64,000 bases of DNA, taken from Phycisphaerae bacterium (GTDB taxonomy: Bacteria; Planctomycetota; Phycisphaerae; Phycisphaerales; Phycisphaeraceae). The notes under the pieces are model-generated. The model searched no databases, was not told where the DNA came from, and saw only the letters and a program-made list of their open reading frames with translations. The stretch spans positions 53,667 through 117,666 of the forward strand of contig JAUHYI010000004.1 of NCBI GenBank assembly GCA_030426385.1, written 5' to 3'. Positions 8,384 through 17,082 of the stretch are shown piece after piece; positions within the stretch are counted from its first letter, which is position 1; each line of letters begins with the position of its first letter. The position numbers were made by a program, and so were the translations under genes.

Positions 8384-9760
8384 TCACGCATGTGCTGGAG
8401 CGAGCAGGTTCCGCCATTGTTTGCAGCATGCGGACGGATTGTAATCATCGTCATATGCTTGCCGGGCATTGCGACCCAACTGATCGCACAGCGCGCGATC
8501 GCCAGCCAGTTTTTCGAGGGCGGTCACCAATTCCCCAGTCGCATCATCGCCATCGGGATCGATCACATATCCACAGTTATGATCGCGAATCGCGCACCCG
8601 GATGCCGAGGCCATCGGCCCCACTAAAATGGCAGGCCGACTCGCCGCCATGATCCCGTACAACTTACTCGGCACCGCCACGCCCGACATGTTGTTGCGCA
8701 AGCTCACCAGATGCACATCACCCAGCGCCAGCGAATCGCCCAACTGTTCGCGTGGCACATAGTTTTGCAACACGATGTTATCCAGATCGTGCTCCTCGAT
8801 CGCTCGACGAACTTCTTGCAAACGTGGCCCACCACCCACAAACAAAAACACAATGTCACGCCGATCACGCAAGCGCACCGCCGCTTCAATAATCGCCTCA
8901 AACGTATGAATCAATCCTGCATTCCCCGAATACATCACCACAAATCGCTCGCCCACTTCAAATGTATCCTGCCACGGATTCACTCGACTCACTGGATGCA
9001 CCGGATGCACTGGATTCACGCGTTCGCCACGATCCATGTCTTGCGTCGCATCATCAGTCGTATCAGCAGCAGCAATCCCATCATCATCTCCGGCAACATC
9101 TCCAGCCACATCCGACACCTGGTCATCATGCTGTTCGTGCTCATGTCCCCACACACTGATCGTAGTCAAGCGCGCCGCATCCACTCGCTTGTCCTGCAAT
9201 CGCTTGGCCATGCAATCGCCCAACACCACGCACTGATCCGCTTGCCGTAGATGCATGTCGTTCAACCATGCAAACCCCCGCGCCCAACATTTTTTTCGAT
9301 CAAACACACCTAACTCAAATTCACAATCCGGATGCAAATCCATCACCCAACACACATGCCGCAGCCGACCCCGCGAAAGCCAACGCGCCACCGGCGCATA
9401 CACCCCGATCAACGGCGGCGTCGTCAATGTTACTACCACGTCATACCGACGGCGCACGCCCGCACACCACATCATTTTCAAACCGATCATCACATGAAAA
9501 CACAGATAATCAATCACTCGCCCAATCATCGAACCCTTGCCGAATCCGCCCGCACTCACGCGATGCACCGTGACGCCGCTTAGTTTTTCAAACTTCGGCG
9601 TCGTCTCACCGACATGCGTGCCATCGTCATATTTACCGCGCGAACAATACACATGCGGCTCATGCCCATGGCGTGCTAATGATTCGCACAGGTCCGCCAA
9701 CATCTGTGACGTCGCCGCAAAATCGGGCCGATAGAATTGATTGACAAATAATATTTTCAA
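8384..9760 (-). CDS. Family 4 glycosyltransferase (WbuB-like) with low-complexity insert
   Basis: A protein of 458 residues with the GT-B fold. FVNQFYRPDFAATSQM starts the acceptor domain, VMDLHPDCEFELGVF precedes the linker, and VVMYSGNAGLIHTFE opens the nucleotide-sugar domain. It ends with the usual KLYGIMAASRPAILV and CAIRDHNCGYVIDPDG region. Between the two domains, about residues 205-260, there is an Asp/Gly-rich insert with DVAGDVAGDDDG and a VHPVHPVSRVNP stretch made of near-repeats in the DNA. This looks like repeat expansion in a tolerant linker. The gene converges with the ABC permease. It is probably a glycosyltransferase of surface polysaccharide synthesis; the sugar is unknown. 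Confidence 0.85.
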   Translation of the reverse strand: MKILFVNQFYRPDFAATSQMLADLCESLARHGHEPHVYCSRGKYDDGTHVGETTPKFEKLSGVTVHRVSAGGFGKGSMIGRVIDYLCFHVMIGLKMMWCAGVRRRYDVVVTLTTPPLIGVYAPVARWLSRGRLRHVCWVMDLHPDCEFELGVFDRKKCWARGFAWLNDMHLRQADQCVVLGDCMAKRLQDKRVDAARLTTISVWGHEHEQHDDQVSDVAGDVAGDDDGIAAADTTDDATQDMDRGERVNPVHPVHPVSRVNPWQDTFEVGERFVVMYSGNAGLIHTFEAIIEAAVRLRDRRDIVFLFVGGGPRLQEVRRAIEEHDLDNIVLQNYVPREQLGDSLALGDVHLVSLRNNMSGVAVPSKLYGIMAASRPAILVGPMASASGCAIRDHNCGYVIDPDGDDATGELVTALEKLAGDRALCDQLGRNARQAYDDDYNPSACCKQWRNLLAPAHA

Positions 9761-9851
9761 CGTGACCCGCTCCCCCCCACATTCCCCAGCTCATCAGGAT
9801 AGTTTCGGTAAAACACGGTTCTACCCCCAACACCCCCTGCAACCCTGCATT
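9761..9851. repeat. C-rich repeat fragment at 3' end of the Bat-type operon
   Basis: A short gap between two minus-strand genes, containing one clear unit of the dispersed repeat (CCCCCCCCACATTCCCC, near 9774-9790). Nothing else is recognised. Confidence 0.6.
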
Positions 9852-11288
9852 CTATCGCGTTTCCACAAACACGCGTGGCTCAACCAAGCGCACCCGATCC
9901 ATAATCGGACCATTCGCTGCCGGGTCAATATCGATAAACAAAAAACGCGCATCATCCACATCACCCCCATCGTCCCCATCGTCCCCATCGTCCCCATCGT
10001 CCCGTTGATCCAACGGCACATCCACCAGCGCTTGCGATCGCTGTGCATTGATTCGATACACACCCGCCCACGGCACTTCCGTGGTTTCACCCACAATGAA
10101 CCGCTCATCAGGCAACGCCTCCACCCGCATCTCCACATCACCCCACGCCGCAGCAGGTTCATCCATCGCATCAAACAACGCGGTACCAATCATGCGCTTC
10201 GCACCCGTTGGCAATTCAAATCGCAATCGCAACGGCGCATGCATCAACAAATCCTGGCCCCGCCAATTCGGTAACGTCGGCCAACCCAACACATCGCCTC
10301 CACCCACCACCTGCATCGTCAATTCATGCAAGCCCACCCATTGCCCATCGTCCGACGCGATTTCAATTCGCACCACCTGATCCATCGCCAACGTCACGGG
10401 CTGCATCGATAAAACCAACGTCGGCCGCATCTGCCATTGATCGTCTTCCAACGCCAAACCCTCAACACGCACACGACTCCCATCACGCAATTCAATCATA
10501 TGACGCGACTCGCGCAAGCGTGACGTTGGGTTTGCTAATCGCACTAACCTCACACGATCACGCGGCAACACCATCGGCTCACCACCACCATCGGCTGGCG
10601 ATAATGTCACCTGGTCATCATCAATCGCATCCACGAATCCATCCAGCGAATCCCCATTGCGCAACACCACCCGATCCACCGCCTCGGTCCCGTTCGCGTC
10701 ACTCATCAACAACGATTCAGCGCTTTGATCAAACCACACCCGCCGTACCTGATCCAGCCCGATATCAAAATCACCCAACTGATCATGGGCCAAACGTAAC
10801 GACTGTCCCCCATCATCCGCACCCATCCATCGCGCACATAACCGCTGCCCATCCACCAACTCAACACTTACCCCTCCCCCCACATCCCCCCGCGCACTTT
10901 GATCCATATTTTTCCCCGTGCGTTCCATCACATCCTCGTGCCCATCTTGTCCGTCGTTCGAACCTGGGTTCGCTGTATCCACACGTTCATGACTGACCGA
11001 CAATCGCAATTGCATATATCGCCCGATTGATTCGCGCTGCAACGTGCGCTGTTGATCAAAAAACGTCAACACCTCATCGGTGATTCCCGTCAATTGCACC
11101 GGATGATGATCCAGACGATCGTCCACCAACACCGCTGGCGTAATCCCCACCGCGGTTCCGACCAGGCTACTGATATTGAGCAACAACCCCATAGCCAACA
11201 ACACACCCATGCGCCCTCGACCATGCTGTGCCGAGCGCACGCCAACGCGCCCATACTTTTTCGTGTTGCTCAAAAGATATTCCTTCAT
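9852..11288 (-). CDS. Large exported protein, last gene of the Bat-type operon (NPCBM-like C-terminus)
   Basis: A protein of 478 residues starting at the ATG overlapping the upstream stop (ATGA); a longer frame would run into the upstream gene. A hydrophobic segment MGVLLAMGLLLNISSLVG near residue 30 looks like a signal peptide or anchor. The middle has repeated strands of the type LRNGDSLDGFVDAI and LRDGSRVRVEGLALE, as if small beta domains are duplicated. The C-terminal part (PLRLRFELPTGAKRMIGTALFD) resembles NPCBM-type carbohydrate-binding modules, a weak match made by eye. Near the C-terminus a (GDD)n tract is encoded by a 9-bp tandem repeat at about 9965-10005. No enzyme motif was recognised; function unknown. 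Confidence 0.6.
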   Translation of the reverse strand: MKEYLLSNTKKYGRVGVRSAQHGRGRMGVLLAMGLLLNISSLVGTAVGITPAVLVDDRLDHHPVQLTGITDEVLTFFDQQRTLQRESIGRYMQLRLSVSHERVDTANPGSNDGQDGHEDVMERTGKNMDQSARGDVGGGVSVELVDGQRLCARWMGADDGGQSLRLAHDQLGDFDIGLDQVRRVWFDQSAESLLMSDANGTEAVDRVVLRNGDSLDGFVDAIDDDQVTLSPADGGGEPMVLPRDRVRLVRLANPTSRLRESRHMIELRDGSRVRVEGLALEDDQWQMRPTLVLSMQPVTLAMDQVVRIEIASDDGQWVGLHELTMQVVGGGDVLGWPTLPNWRGQDLLMHAPLRLRFELPTGAKRMIGTALFDAMDEPAAAWGDVEMRVEALPDERFIVGETTEVPWAGVYRINAQRSQALVDVPLDQRDDGDDGDDGDDGGDVDDARFLFIDIDPAANGPIMDRVRLVEPRVFVETR

Positions 11289-12412
11289 CTTTGAAAGATC
11301 GGCAAAAAGCGGTTGGGAACTTGCATGATCAATAACGCCATCGCCGTTCCATACGCTTCGCCATGGTTCGACGCCCATGAACCATTATCGGCCTGATTGC
11401 TGATCAACTCCTCTCGAATTGCCGGAAACCATTTCGCCCAATGCGACCCACCGGCCAAAAACATCGCCTGCACCGCGTAATAGTGCCCATAATAATAGTG
11501 ACCCATTTCGCCGTTTCCCTGATTCGCGCGATATCGATTCAGATACGCCAACCCCCGCTCCAGCGCTTCGTCCTGATACACACCCGCGTAATACAAACTC
11601 GCCACGCCAGCGGCTGATCGTGGAAACGCTGACCCACCCGCGTGCAGCATGTATTTGAATCCACCATCCGACGCATTCTGGCATTGCCGAACATACGTGA
11701 TCGCTCGATCGATCGTCTCCGCAGGCACCGCGATTCCCGCATTGCGCGCCGAACGCAACGCCATGATCTGACAGATCGTCACCGAAATATCCGCATCAAA
11801 CGGCACCGGGTGATATCGCCAACCCCCTTCCGAATTTTGCGTATTCACAATCAAGCGCACCGCTTTGACCAGCGCCTCTTTCACCCGCGCGTCCATTGTC
11901 ATCCCATAAATCTCACCCAGAAATAACGTCGCAAAACCATGACCATACATCGGCCCATGCGACGTGTCCGCAGCGATCAATCCCGTCTCACGCGACGACT
12001 GCAACACAAAATCCAAACCTCGATCTACCACCACCCCGTACGCCCCCCGATCCGGCATGTGACCATCGGCCATAAATGCCAAACATACCAACGACGTAAT
12101 CCCCACGTGCGTGCCATACCGTTCCGATCCAAAACTACCATCCGCTCCTTGCACCGAAGCCAGGTAGGTTAAACCGCGCTTCACCGATTCCCGCATCGCC
12201 GGCGTAATCTCAACGAAGTCCACATCCGCCAGGCCACCACCGGCACCCACATCCCCCCCCACATCCCCTCCAACATTCTCAGCATGCAACGCCCCCACGT
12301 TTAACGCCAGCACCAACCCCACCATCAACACGCAAACCAACGTCAACACGCCATGCGCGATCACGTGCGTCCCTGCACTCATTGTCCGCGACTCATCTCG
12401 TCTCATGTTCAA
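11285..12412 (-). CDS. Exported terpenoid-cyclase-fold (prenyltransferase/squalene oxidase) repeat protein
   Basis: A protein of 375 residues with a signal peptide (LTLVCVLMVGLVLALNVGALHA). The mature start carries repeat-derived ENVGGDVGGDVG (about residues 41-59). After this come several copies of the alpha/alpha-barrel repeat seen in squalene cyclases and protein prenyltransferases: VQGADGSFG, NTQNSEGGWRYHP, CQNASDGGFKYM, QADNGSWAS. Catalytic motifs of true cyclases (DxDD) are not seen, so this is probably a structural or binding member of the fold, which is common in planctomycete Bat-type operons. It overlaps the next gene by ATGA. It likely acts in the periplasm; its ligand is unknown. 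Confidence 0.75.
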   Translation of the reverse strand: MNMRRDESRTMSAGTHVIAHGVLTLVCVLMVGLVLALNVGALHAENVGGDVGGDVGAGGGLADVDFVEITPAMRESVKRGLTYLASVQGADGSFGSERYGTHVGITSLVCLAFMADGHMPDRGAYGVVVDRGLDFVLQSSRETGLIAADTSHGPMYGHGFATLFLGEIYGMTMDARVKEALVKAVRLIVNTQNSEGGWRYHPVPFDADISVTICQIMALRSARNAGIAVPAETIDRAITYVRQCQNASDGGFKYMLHAGGSAFPRSAAGVASLYYAGVYQDEALERGLAYLNRYRANQGNGEMGHYYYGHYYAVQAMFLAGGSHWAKWFPAIREELISNQADNGSWASNHGEAYGTAMALLIMQVPNRFLPIFQR

Positions 12413-12526
12413 TCACTATCCCTCTCCACCCACCACCAAACAATCATACCCACAACAAACCATCCCCGATACAAATATTCACACCACACAAAGCGCCACC
12501 ATCTGTCGCGCTCATCACAAAAAATT

Positions 12527-13372
12527 TCAGGGCTCAGGATCCTGTGCCAACCGCTCATAATACGCTGCTGTCATATCTTCATAAACCGAACTGAATCGCT
12601 CAGCAAAACCCTGTAACAATTGCTCACGCAAGCGTGGCGGCAGATCGCCCCATTGATCGCGCGATTCCAACATCTCTCCCGTGTCTTCGATCGACGCACC
12701 CACCGAACCCGGCGAAGCTTGCCCGCTGTTTTCACCACTCGCCTGGGACAATCCGCTACCTTGTGATTGGGCTGTGCTACCTTGCGATCCCGCAGGCTGT
12801 TGTCCTCCGCGATCCTGATTGCGCGACGAATCCGAACTCGATCCACCGCCACCACCTGACGACTGTTGCTGTTTTGCCGACGCAATAATTTGATCCAACA
12901 TCGTCAACACTTCTTGTTGCTTCCGCTGCGTCGGCAACGAAGCATCCATCTCCTGCGACAACATCAACGCGGTCTGATCCATCTCGCGCAGCGCCCGCGT
13001 AAACAAATCCGCTGACTCCTCAGGCGATAACACAACCTCAGGCTGATCCTCACCACCACTACTTTTCGCGCCGCTGGCCTTGGCCTTGACCTTGGCATTC
13101 ACGCCTTCACCCATCGTCGCCTGTTCCCCCGCATCGTTACTGCTCGTGTCCGTATCCTTATTCGTGCTCTTGTCCGCTTCCGATGTCTGAGCACCGGGCA
13201 AGCCCAACAATTCATCCAAACTCGGTGCCGTCTCTGCAAACACAACCCCACCCCAACCCCACACCAAAACCATCACGACAATAATCCCCACACGCCTGAC
13301 ACGCGCTGCCCAACTCGCAGGTTTCTCCATCATCTCACTGCCATAAACTTGTTTGCATTGCATCACCTGCAT
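12527..13372 (-). CDS. Small exported low-complexity protein of the Bat-type operon
   Basis: About 281 residues when started at the ATG one base after the upstream stop; the frame stays open further but would overlap the upstream gene. A hydrophobic segment (IIVVMVLVWGWGGVVFAE) is a probable signal peptide. The middle is rich in Ser, Gly, Gln and Asp with tracts such as SSGGGGGSSSDSSR, and the C-terminus holds a short helical part (LPPRLREQLLQGFAERFSSVYEDMTAAYYERLA) that is probably the conserved region. No known domain. In related operons a small protein with a similar helical end follows the coiled-coil gene, so it may belong to the same membrane complex; that is inference from context. Confidence 0.6.
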   Translation of the reverse strand: MQVMQCKQVYGSEMMEKPASWAARVRRVGIIVVMVLVWGWGGVVFAETAPSLDELLGLPGAQTSEADKSTNKDTDTSSNDAGEQATMGEGVNAKVKAKASGAKSSGGEDQPEVVLSPEESADLFTRALREMDQTALMLSQEMDASLPTQRKQQEVLTMLDQIIASAKQQQSSGGGGGSSSDSSRNQDRGGQQPAGSQGSTAQSQGSGLSQASGENSGQASPGSVGASIEDTGEMLESRDQWGDLPPRLREQLLQGFAERFSSVYEDMTAAYYERLAQDPEP

Positions 13373-13373
13373 T

Positions 13374-16300
13374 CTATTCACCTCCACCCGACGGTCCCAT
13401 CGTCTCTTGCATTTTTTCAATTAATTGCTGACCCAACCCCGCCAATTCTCGCTGACGTGCCCCCAATTCCAACAGCGCCTGCCGTGACGAACTCGCATCC
13501 TCATTATTCGCCTGGTCCGCTTGACCCGCCTGCTTATCTAATGCCTTCGTCTGTTCATAAATCGCCACCTGCAAACCACGCACCAACTTCAACTCCGCCA
13601 ACGGAGGCACCAACGGCGGTGCCTGACCTCCACTTCCACCGCCACCACCCCCGCTTCCGCCACCTTCGTTAAATTCACTATCGGATTGATCCTCTTCCAA
13701 CGCCACTGCCATCGCATCCAACATCATCGCCACCGTCAATTGATCATCCAACACACGCGCGCTCGCCTGCGCCAATCGCAACTGCTGCACGACCTGTTCC
13801 AATGTCCGTTCAATCTGTCCGTGTAAATGCATGAACACCAACGTCTGATCAACTTCTTCGCTCAACAACGAAACCGCTTCGGCCAAATCCGCCTCTTCAT
13901 GGCTAAGCCGCACCAGTTCCCGCCGTGCTTTACGAGTCACCACCCGCGCCGCATCATCAGCCGTAACAATCGTCCCTGTTCGCTCATGAATGTCTCGTTG
14001 TTGTGCCGCCAACTTCTGATATTGCTCACGCAGTTTGTGTCGCTGTTGATCCTGTTGCTCACGCTCCCGCGCTTCCTCTGTCTGGTGCACTAACGCCAAG
14101 GCCTCTTGCAATTTTTCCAACGCGGTCTGTTCCTGCGCTTTGGCTTGATCCGACTGCTCGTTTCGAATGGCCTTGATCGCTGCACCCTGATAATCCGCCG
14201 CGGATCGCAACATCAACGCCACATCCCGGGTACTCGGTTCGCTGGCAGCCTGTTCCCCCACACTCAACGTATTGCGACGCAAAAGCGACAACGGCATTTC
14301 CATTGCGCTCAACACCACTTTCTCTTCGTTTAGCCGTTCGATCTGCGCCGTCTGCTGTTCGATCAATCGCTCGATCGCATCCGCCAATGCCATGAGCAAC
14401 CGTTTCAATACTTCCTGTTGCCGTTTGTCCTGTTGTTGCAATTCCTCCAACATGTCATTCAACGTTGATTCGGTTTCCGCCTGACTCGAACCGGCATCCG
14501 CCAACCGGTTCTCACTTGTCTGCGCCGCCGCATCCTGCATCGTCTGACTCAAACCCTGTCGCTGCGCAATCGCTGATGCTGATGACAAACTTTCCGCGGT
14601 CGCCTGTTGTGCTGGATTGCTCGGCTGCTGTTTCCGCAGCGATTCAGCCGTCATCTGCATCTGTTGCAACAACGCCTCTGCCTGATTCGACAGGGCTTTT
14701 TGTTGCTCAGAAAAATCTTCCAATTGCGCCCGTTCTTCATCGGACAAATTTTCCAACGATCGTCCCAGGGTCTTGGGCATAAACTGCCGCATCTGCTGTG
14801 CCAATTGTGCCTGCTTGGTCGATAGCTGACGTACTTGCAATTGCACCGACAACGCATCGCGCCCTTGATCCAACAAACTCACCAATTCTGCCAATCGATC
14901 CGCTGTCTGACGTTGATCGGCGCGGGCTTCTTTATCCAACGCTTTGGCTAACTCCGCTTGATCCGTCTCCATCGCCTCAGCTTGTTTCAATCGATCCGCC
15001 GCACGGGCCGCACTTTGTTGGGTCGCCTCCATCAACTGTTGCGATTGTTCCAACATGCGCAACAACGATGCTTCATCCAATCGATTCCGCGCCGCCCGCG
15101 CGTTGAGCGCTTCGACCAACTCCACTTTCGCTTCCACATGTCGCGCCACTTCTCGCTGGCCGTAGCGCGCCGCGGATCGATCCGCGTGAATCAATTCCTC
15201 CTGTCTTTCCGCCAAGCGAATTGCCTGTTGTCGCAGCGCAGCCAGATCAGCACGCAACTGACCGATCAATGTTGCCTCATCGATGATTCGCAAACGTCGC
15301 GGCGCGGATCGCACCACGTCCCGGATCGTGCCCACCGGTCCCACATCACGCGCCGCACTGAACAATACAATCTCATCGCCGGCCGTTAGTTGGTACGGCG
15401 TTAGATCCACGGATTGCTCAATCAATCCTCGTGGCTTGGTCATCGCCTGCTCACCCAACAACACCGGCTCATTCTCCGGATGCAACTGCAATTCCAAACC
15501 CATCCAACCCAACGACACATCATCGCGTGCCGAACCTGAGACCGGAATCATCGCCGTCGCCAACACTGATTCATCGGCCACCGGCTCGCGCAACGTCACG
15601 GTGGGGTAACCATCGGCAACCGCTTCAATCCGGTAACGACGCAGCGACGTGCTTGCCAATCCATACTCATCCACCAGATCGATCGTCGTCTGCATCGTCT
15701 GATCCAGCGTAAATTCTGCGGTCAACGTCGGTCGAGCCACCAACGACAGCGCTGCATCATCCAATTGAAATTGCACATCCAATCGCTGGGCCAATCCCGG
15801 CATCATCTCTACTAGTCGAGCGCGTAATGCTTCATCAAGCACCGGCGAACCATTAAACGCCGTAGCCTTCGCATCCGATTCTCCCGCCTGCAAACCCAAT
15901 TGTTTGTTCAGGCCAACCACCATCCGTACCCGCGATCCCTGCATCGCGACCGCCGAGGCCAACACGCCCGGCTGCTCATTCAAATTCAACGCTTGCGATT
16001 CAATAAACGATGACGCATACGCAGGTGGATCAATCACCACGCGAACAGATTCCACCTTCGGCCGTGGCACTAACAACATCTGTTGTTCTTCTGTCCGATC
16101 ATCGCCTGCTGTGAAATAATATTGCAAGGTGGGAACCGCAGGCATCTCACGCGTAGCGTCCTCCGCTGTCGTGACAAGGCTCGCCAACTCATGACTCAAT
16201 TCCAAAACAACTTCAAACATCGCGCCCTGCGCCGCGCGCGTGGCCTGAGCTTCACCGCTATCGCTGCGCCCGCCAACCCCTTGTTCATTTAACAATGCCT

Positions 16301-17033
16301 GGCGCCACGATTGATCCTCATCCAAACGATAAACCACCCACATCCGCATACCATCGCGATAGCCGCGCTCCACACGCGCCTGCAATCGGATCGGGGTATC
16401 GTCGGGCCAAACTTTCGCTCGGGTTGTCGAAACAATTTCCGTCCGGCGCGGCCATTGGGCATCACCCAAGGGCAACACCCATCGCTTCGCAGCCAACACG
16501 CTTGATGCCGGCGCGACAAAAACCACACCCGAAATCATCACCGTCAACAACATTGCCAACACCAGGCTTCGGATCGTTCGCGTCGGATCCAACAATCGAT
16601 CCAATCGCTCCTGACCCAATCGTTCATGCGCCTGCCTGATGCTCGATTGTGCCATCGCATGCGTGGTGGCTGGCTTTTCAAACACCGATGCATGCATTGC
16701 AAAATCCACACTTGCCGCCAACTGACCCGACAAGTGCGGAAACAATCGCTCGGCTCGTAATGCCAACATCGCCAGGTCAGGCTTAAATCGCACCACGCGC
16801 TGCGTTCGATGCACCAACCACACCAAGGCTGAAACACCCACGCCCACACCCACAATCAACCGCACCCAGCCCGGCAATCGCAATAAAAAATCGATACCCC
16901 CCGCGCTTAACATCGTGACCACCATCACCGCCCACCATTGCGACCAACGCTGCACAAACAGTAACCGTCGGCCACGCTGACGCACCCGCTCCAATTCAAT
17001 CACTGTTCTGTTTACATCGCTATTCATCAACAA
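13374..17033 (-). CDS. Giant membrane-anchored coiled-coil protein (DUF4175-like)
   Basis: A protein of 1219 residues. Two hydrophobic segments near the N-terminus (about residues 33-75) and one near residue 160 place it in the membrane. Residues 200-600 look like beta-rich extracytoplasmic domains (YPTVTLREPVADESVLATAM, DRTEEQQMLLVPRP). From about 600 to 1080 the sequence is almost continuous coiled coil rich in Gln, Glu, Arg and Leu (for example LRKQQPSNPAQQATAESLSS). The C-terminal part has a Gly-rich stretch at about residue 1135. It lies in the same operon as DUF58 and vWA proteins. Such proteins are seen in planctomycete and proteobacterial Bat-like loci; function unknown, possibly a scaffold. 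Confidence 0.75.
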   Translation of the reverse strand: MLMNSDVNRTVIELERVRQRGRRLLFVQRWSQWWAVMVVTMLSAGGIDFLLRLPGWVRLIVGVGVGVSALVWLVHRTQRVVRFKPDLAMLALRAERLFPHLSGQLAASVDFAMHASVFEKPATTHAMAQSSIRQAHERLGQERLDRLLDPTRTIRSLVLAMLLTVMISGVVFVAPASSVLAAKRWVLPLGDAQWPRRTEIVSTTRAKVWPDDTPIRLQARVERGYRDGMRMWVVYRLDEDQSWRQALLNEQGVGGRSDSGEAQATRAAQGAMFEVVLELSHELASLVTTAEDATREMPAVPTLQYYFTAGDDRTEEQQMLLVPRPKVESVRVVIDPPAYASSFIESQALNLNEQPGVLASAVAMQGSRVRMVVGLNKQLGLQAGESDAKATAFNGSPVLDEALRARLVEMMPGLAQRLDVQFQLDDAALSLVARPTLTAEFTLDQTMQTTIDLVDEYGLASTSLRRYRIEAVADGYPTVTLREPVADESVLATAMIPVSGSARDDVSLGWMGLELQLHPENEPVLLGEQAMTKPRGLIEQSVDLTPYQLTAGDEIVLFSAARDVGPVGTIRDVVRSAPRRLRIIDEATLIGQLRADLAALRQQAIRLAERQEELIHADRSAARYGQREVARHVEAKVELVEALNARAARNRLDEASLLRMLEQSQQLMEATQQSAARAADRLKQAEAMETDQAELAKALDKEARADQRQTADRLAELVSLLDQGRDALSVQLQVRQLSTKQAQLAQQMRQFMPKTLGRSLENLSDEERAQLEDFSEQQKALSNQAEALLQQMQMTAESLRKQQPSNPAQQATAESLSSASAIAQRQGLSQTMQDAAAQTSENRLADAGSSQAETESTLNDMLEELQQQDKRQQEVLKRLLMALADAIERLIEQQTAQIERLNEEKVVLSAMEMPLSLLRRNTLSVGEQAASEPSTRDVALMLRSAADYQGAAIKAIRNEQSDQAKAQEQTALEKLQEALALVHQTEEAREREQQDQQRHKLREQYQKLAAQQRDIHERTGTIVTADDAARVVTRKARRELVRLSHEEADLAEAVSLLSEEVDQTLVFMHLHGQIERTLEQVVQQLRLAQASARVLDDQLTVAMMLDAMAVALEEDQSDSEFNEGGGSGGGGGGSGGQAPPLVPPLAELKLVRGLQVAIYEQTKALDKQAGQADQANNEDASSSRQALLELGARQRELAGLGQQLIEKMQETMGPSGGGE

Positions 17034-17082
17034 CCATCATCCTAGCAACACCCCTGATTATGCCGTTCATAATTCACGCCAT

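Noticed and set aside
8711..9250. Plus-strand frame of 179 codons
   Set aside because: It is antisense to the clear GT4 glycosyltransferase and rich in His/Pro/Arg typical of shadow frames.
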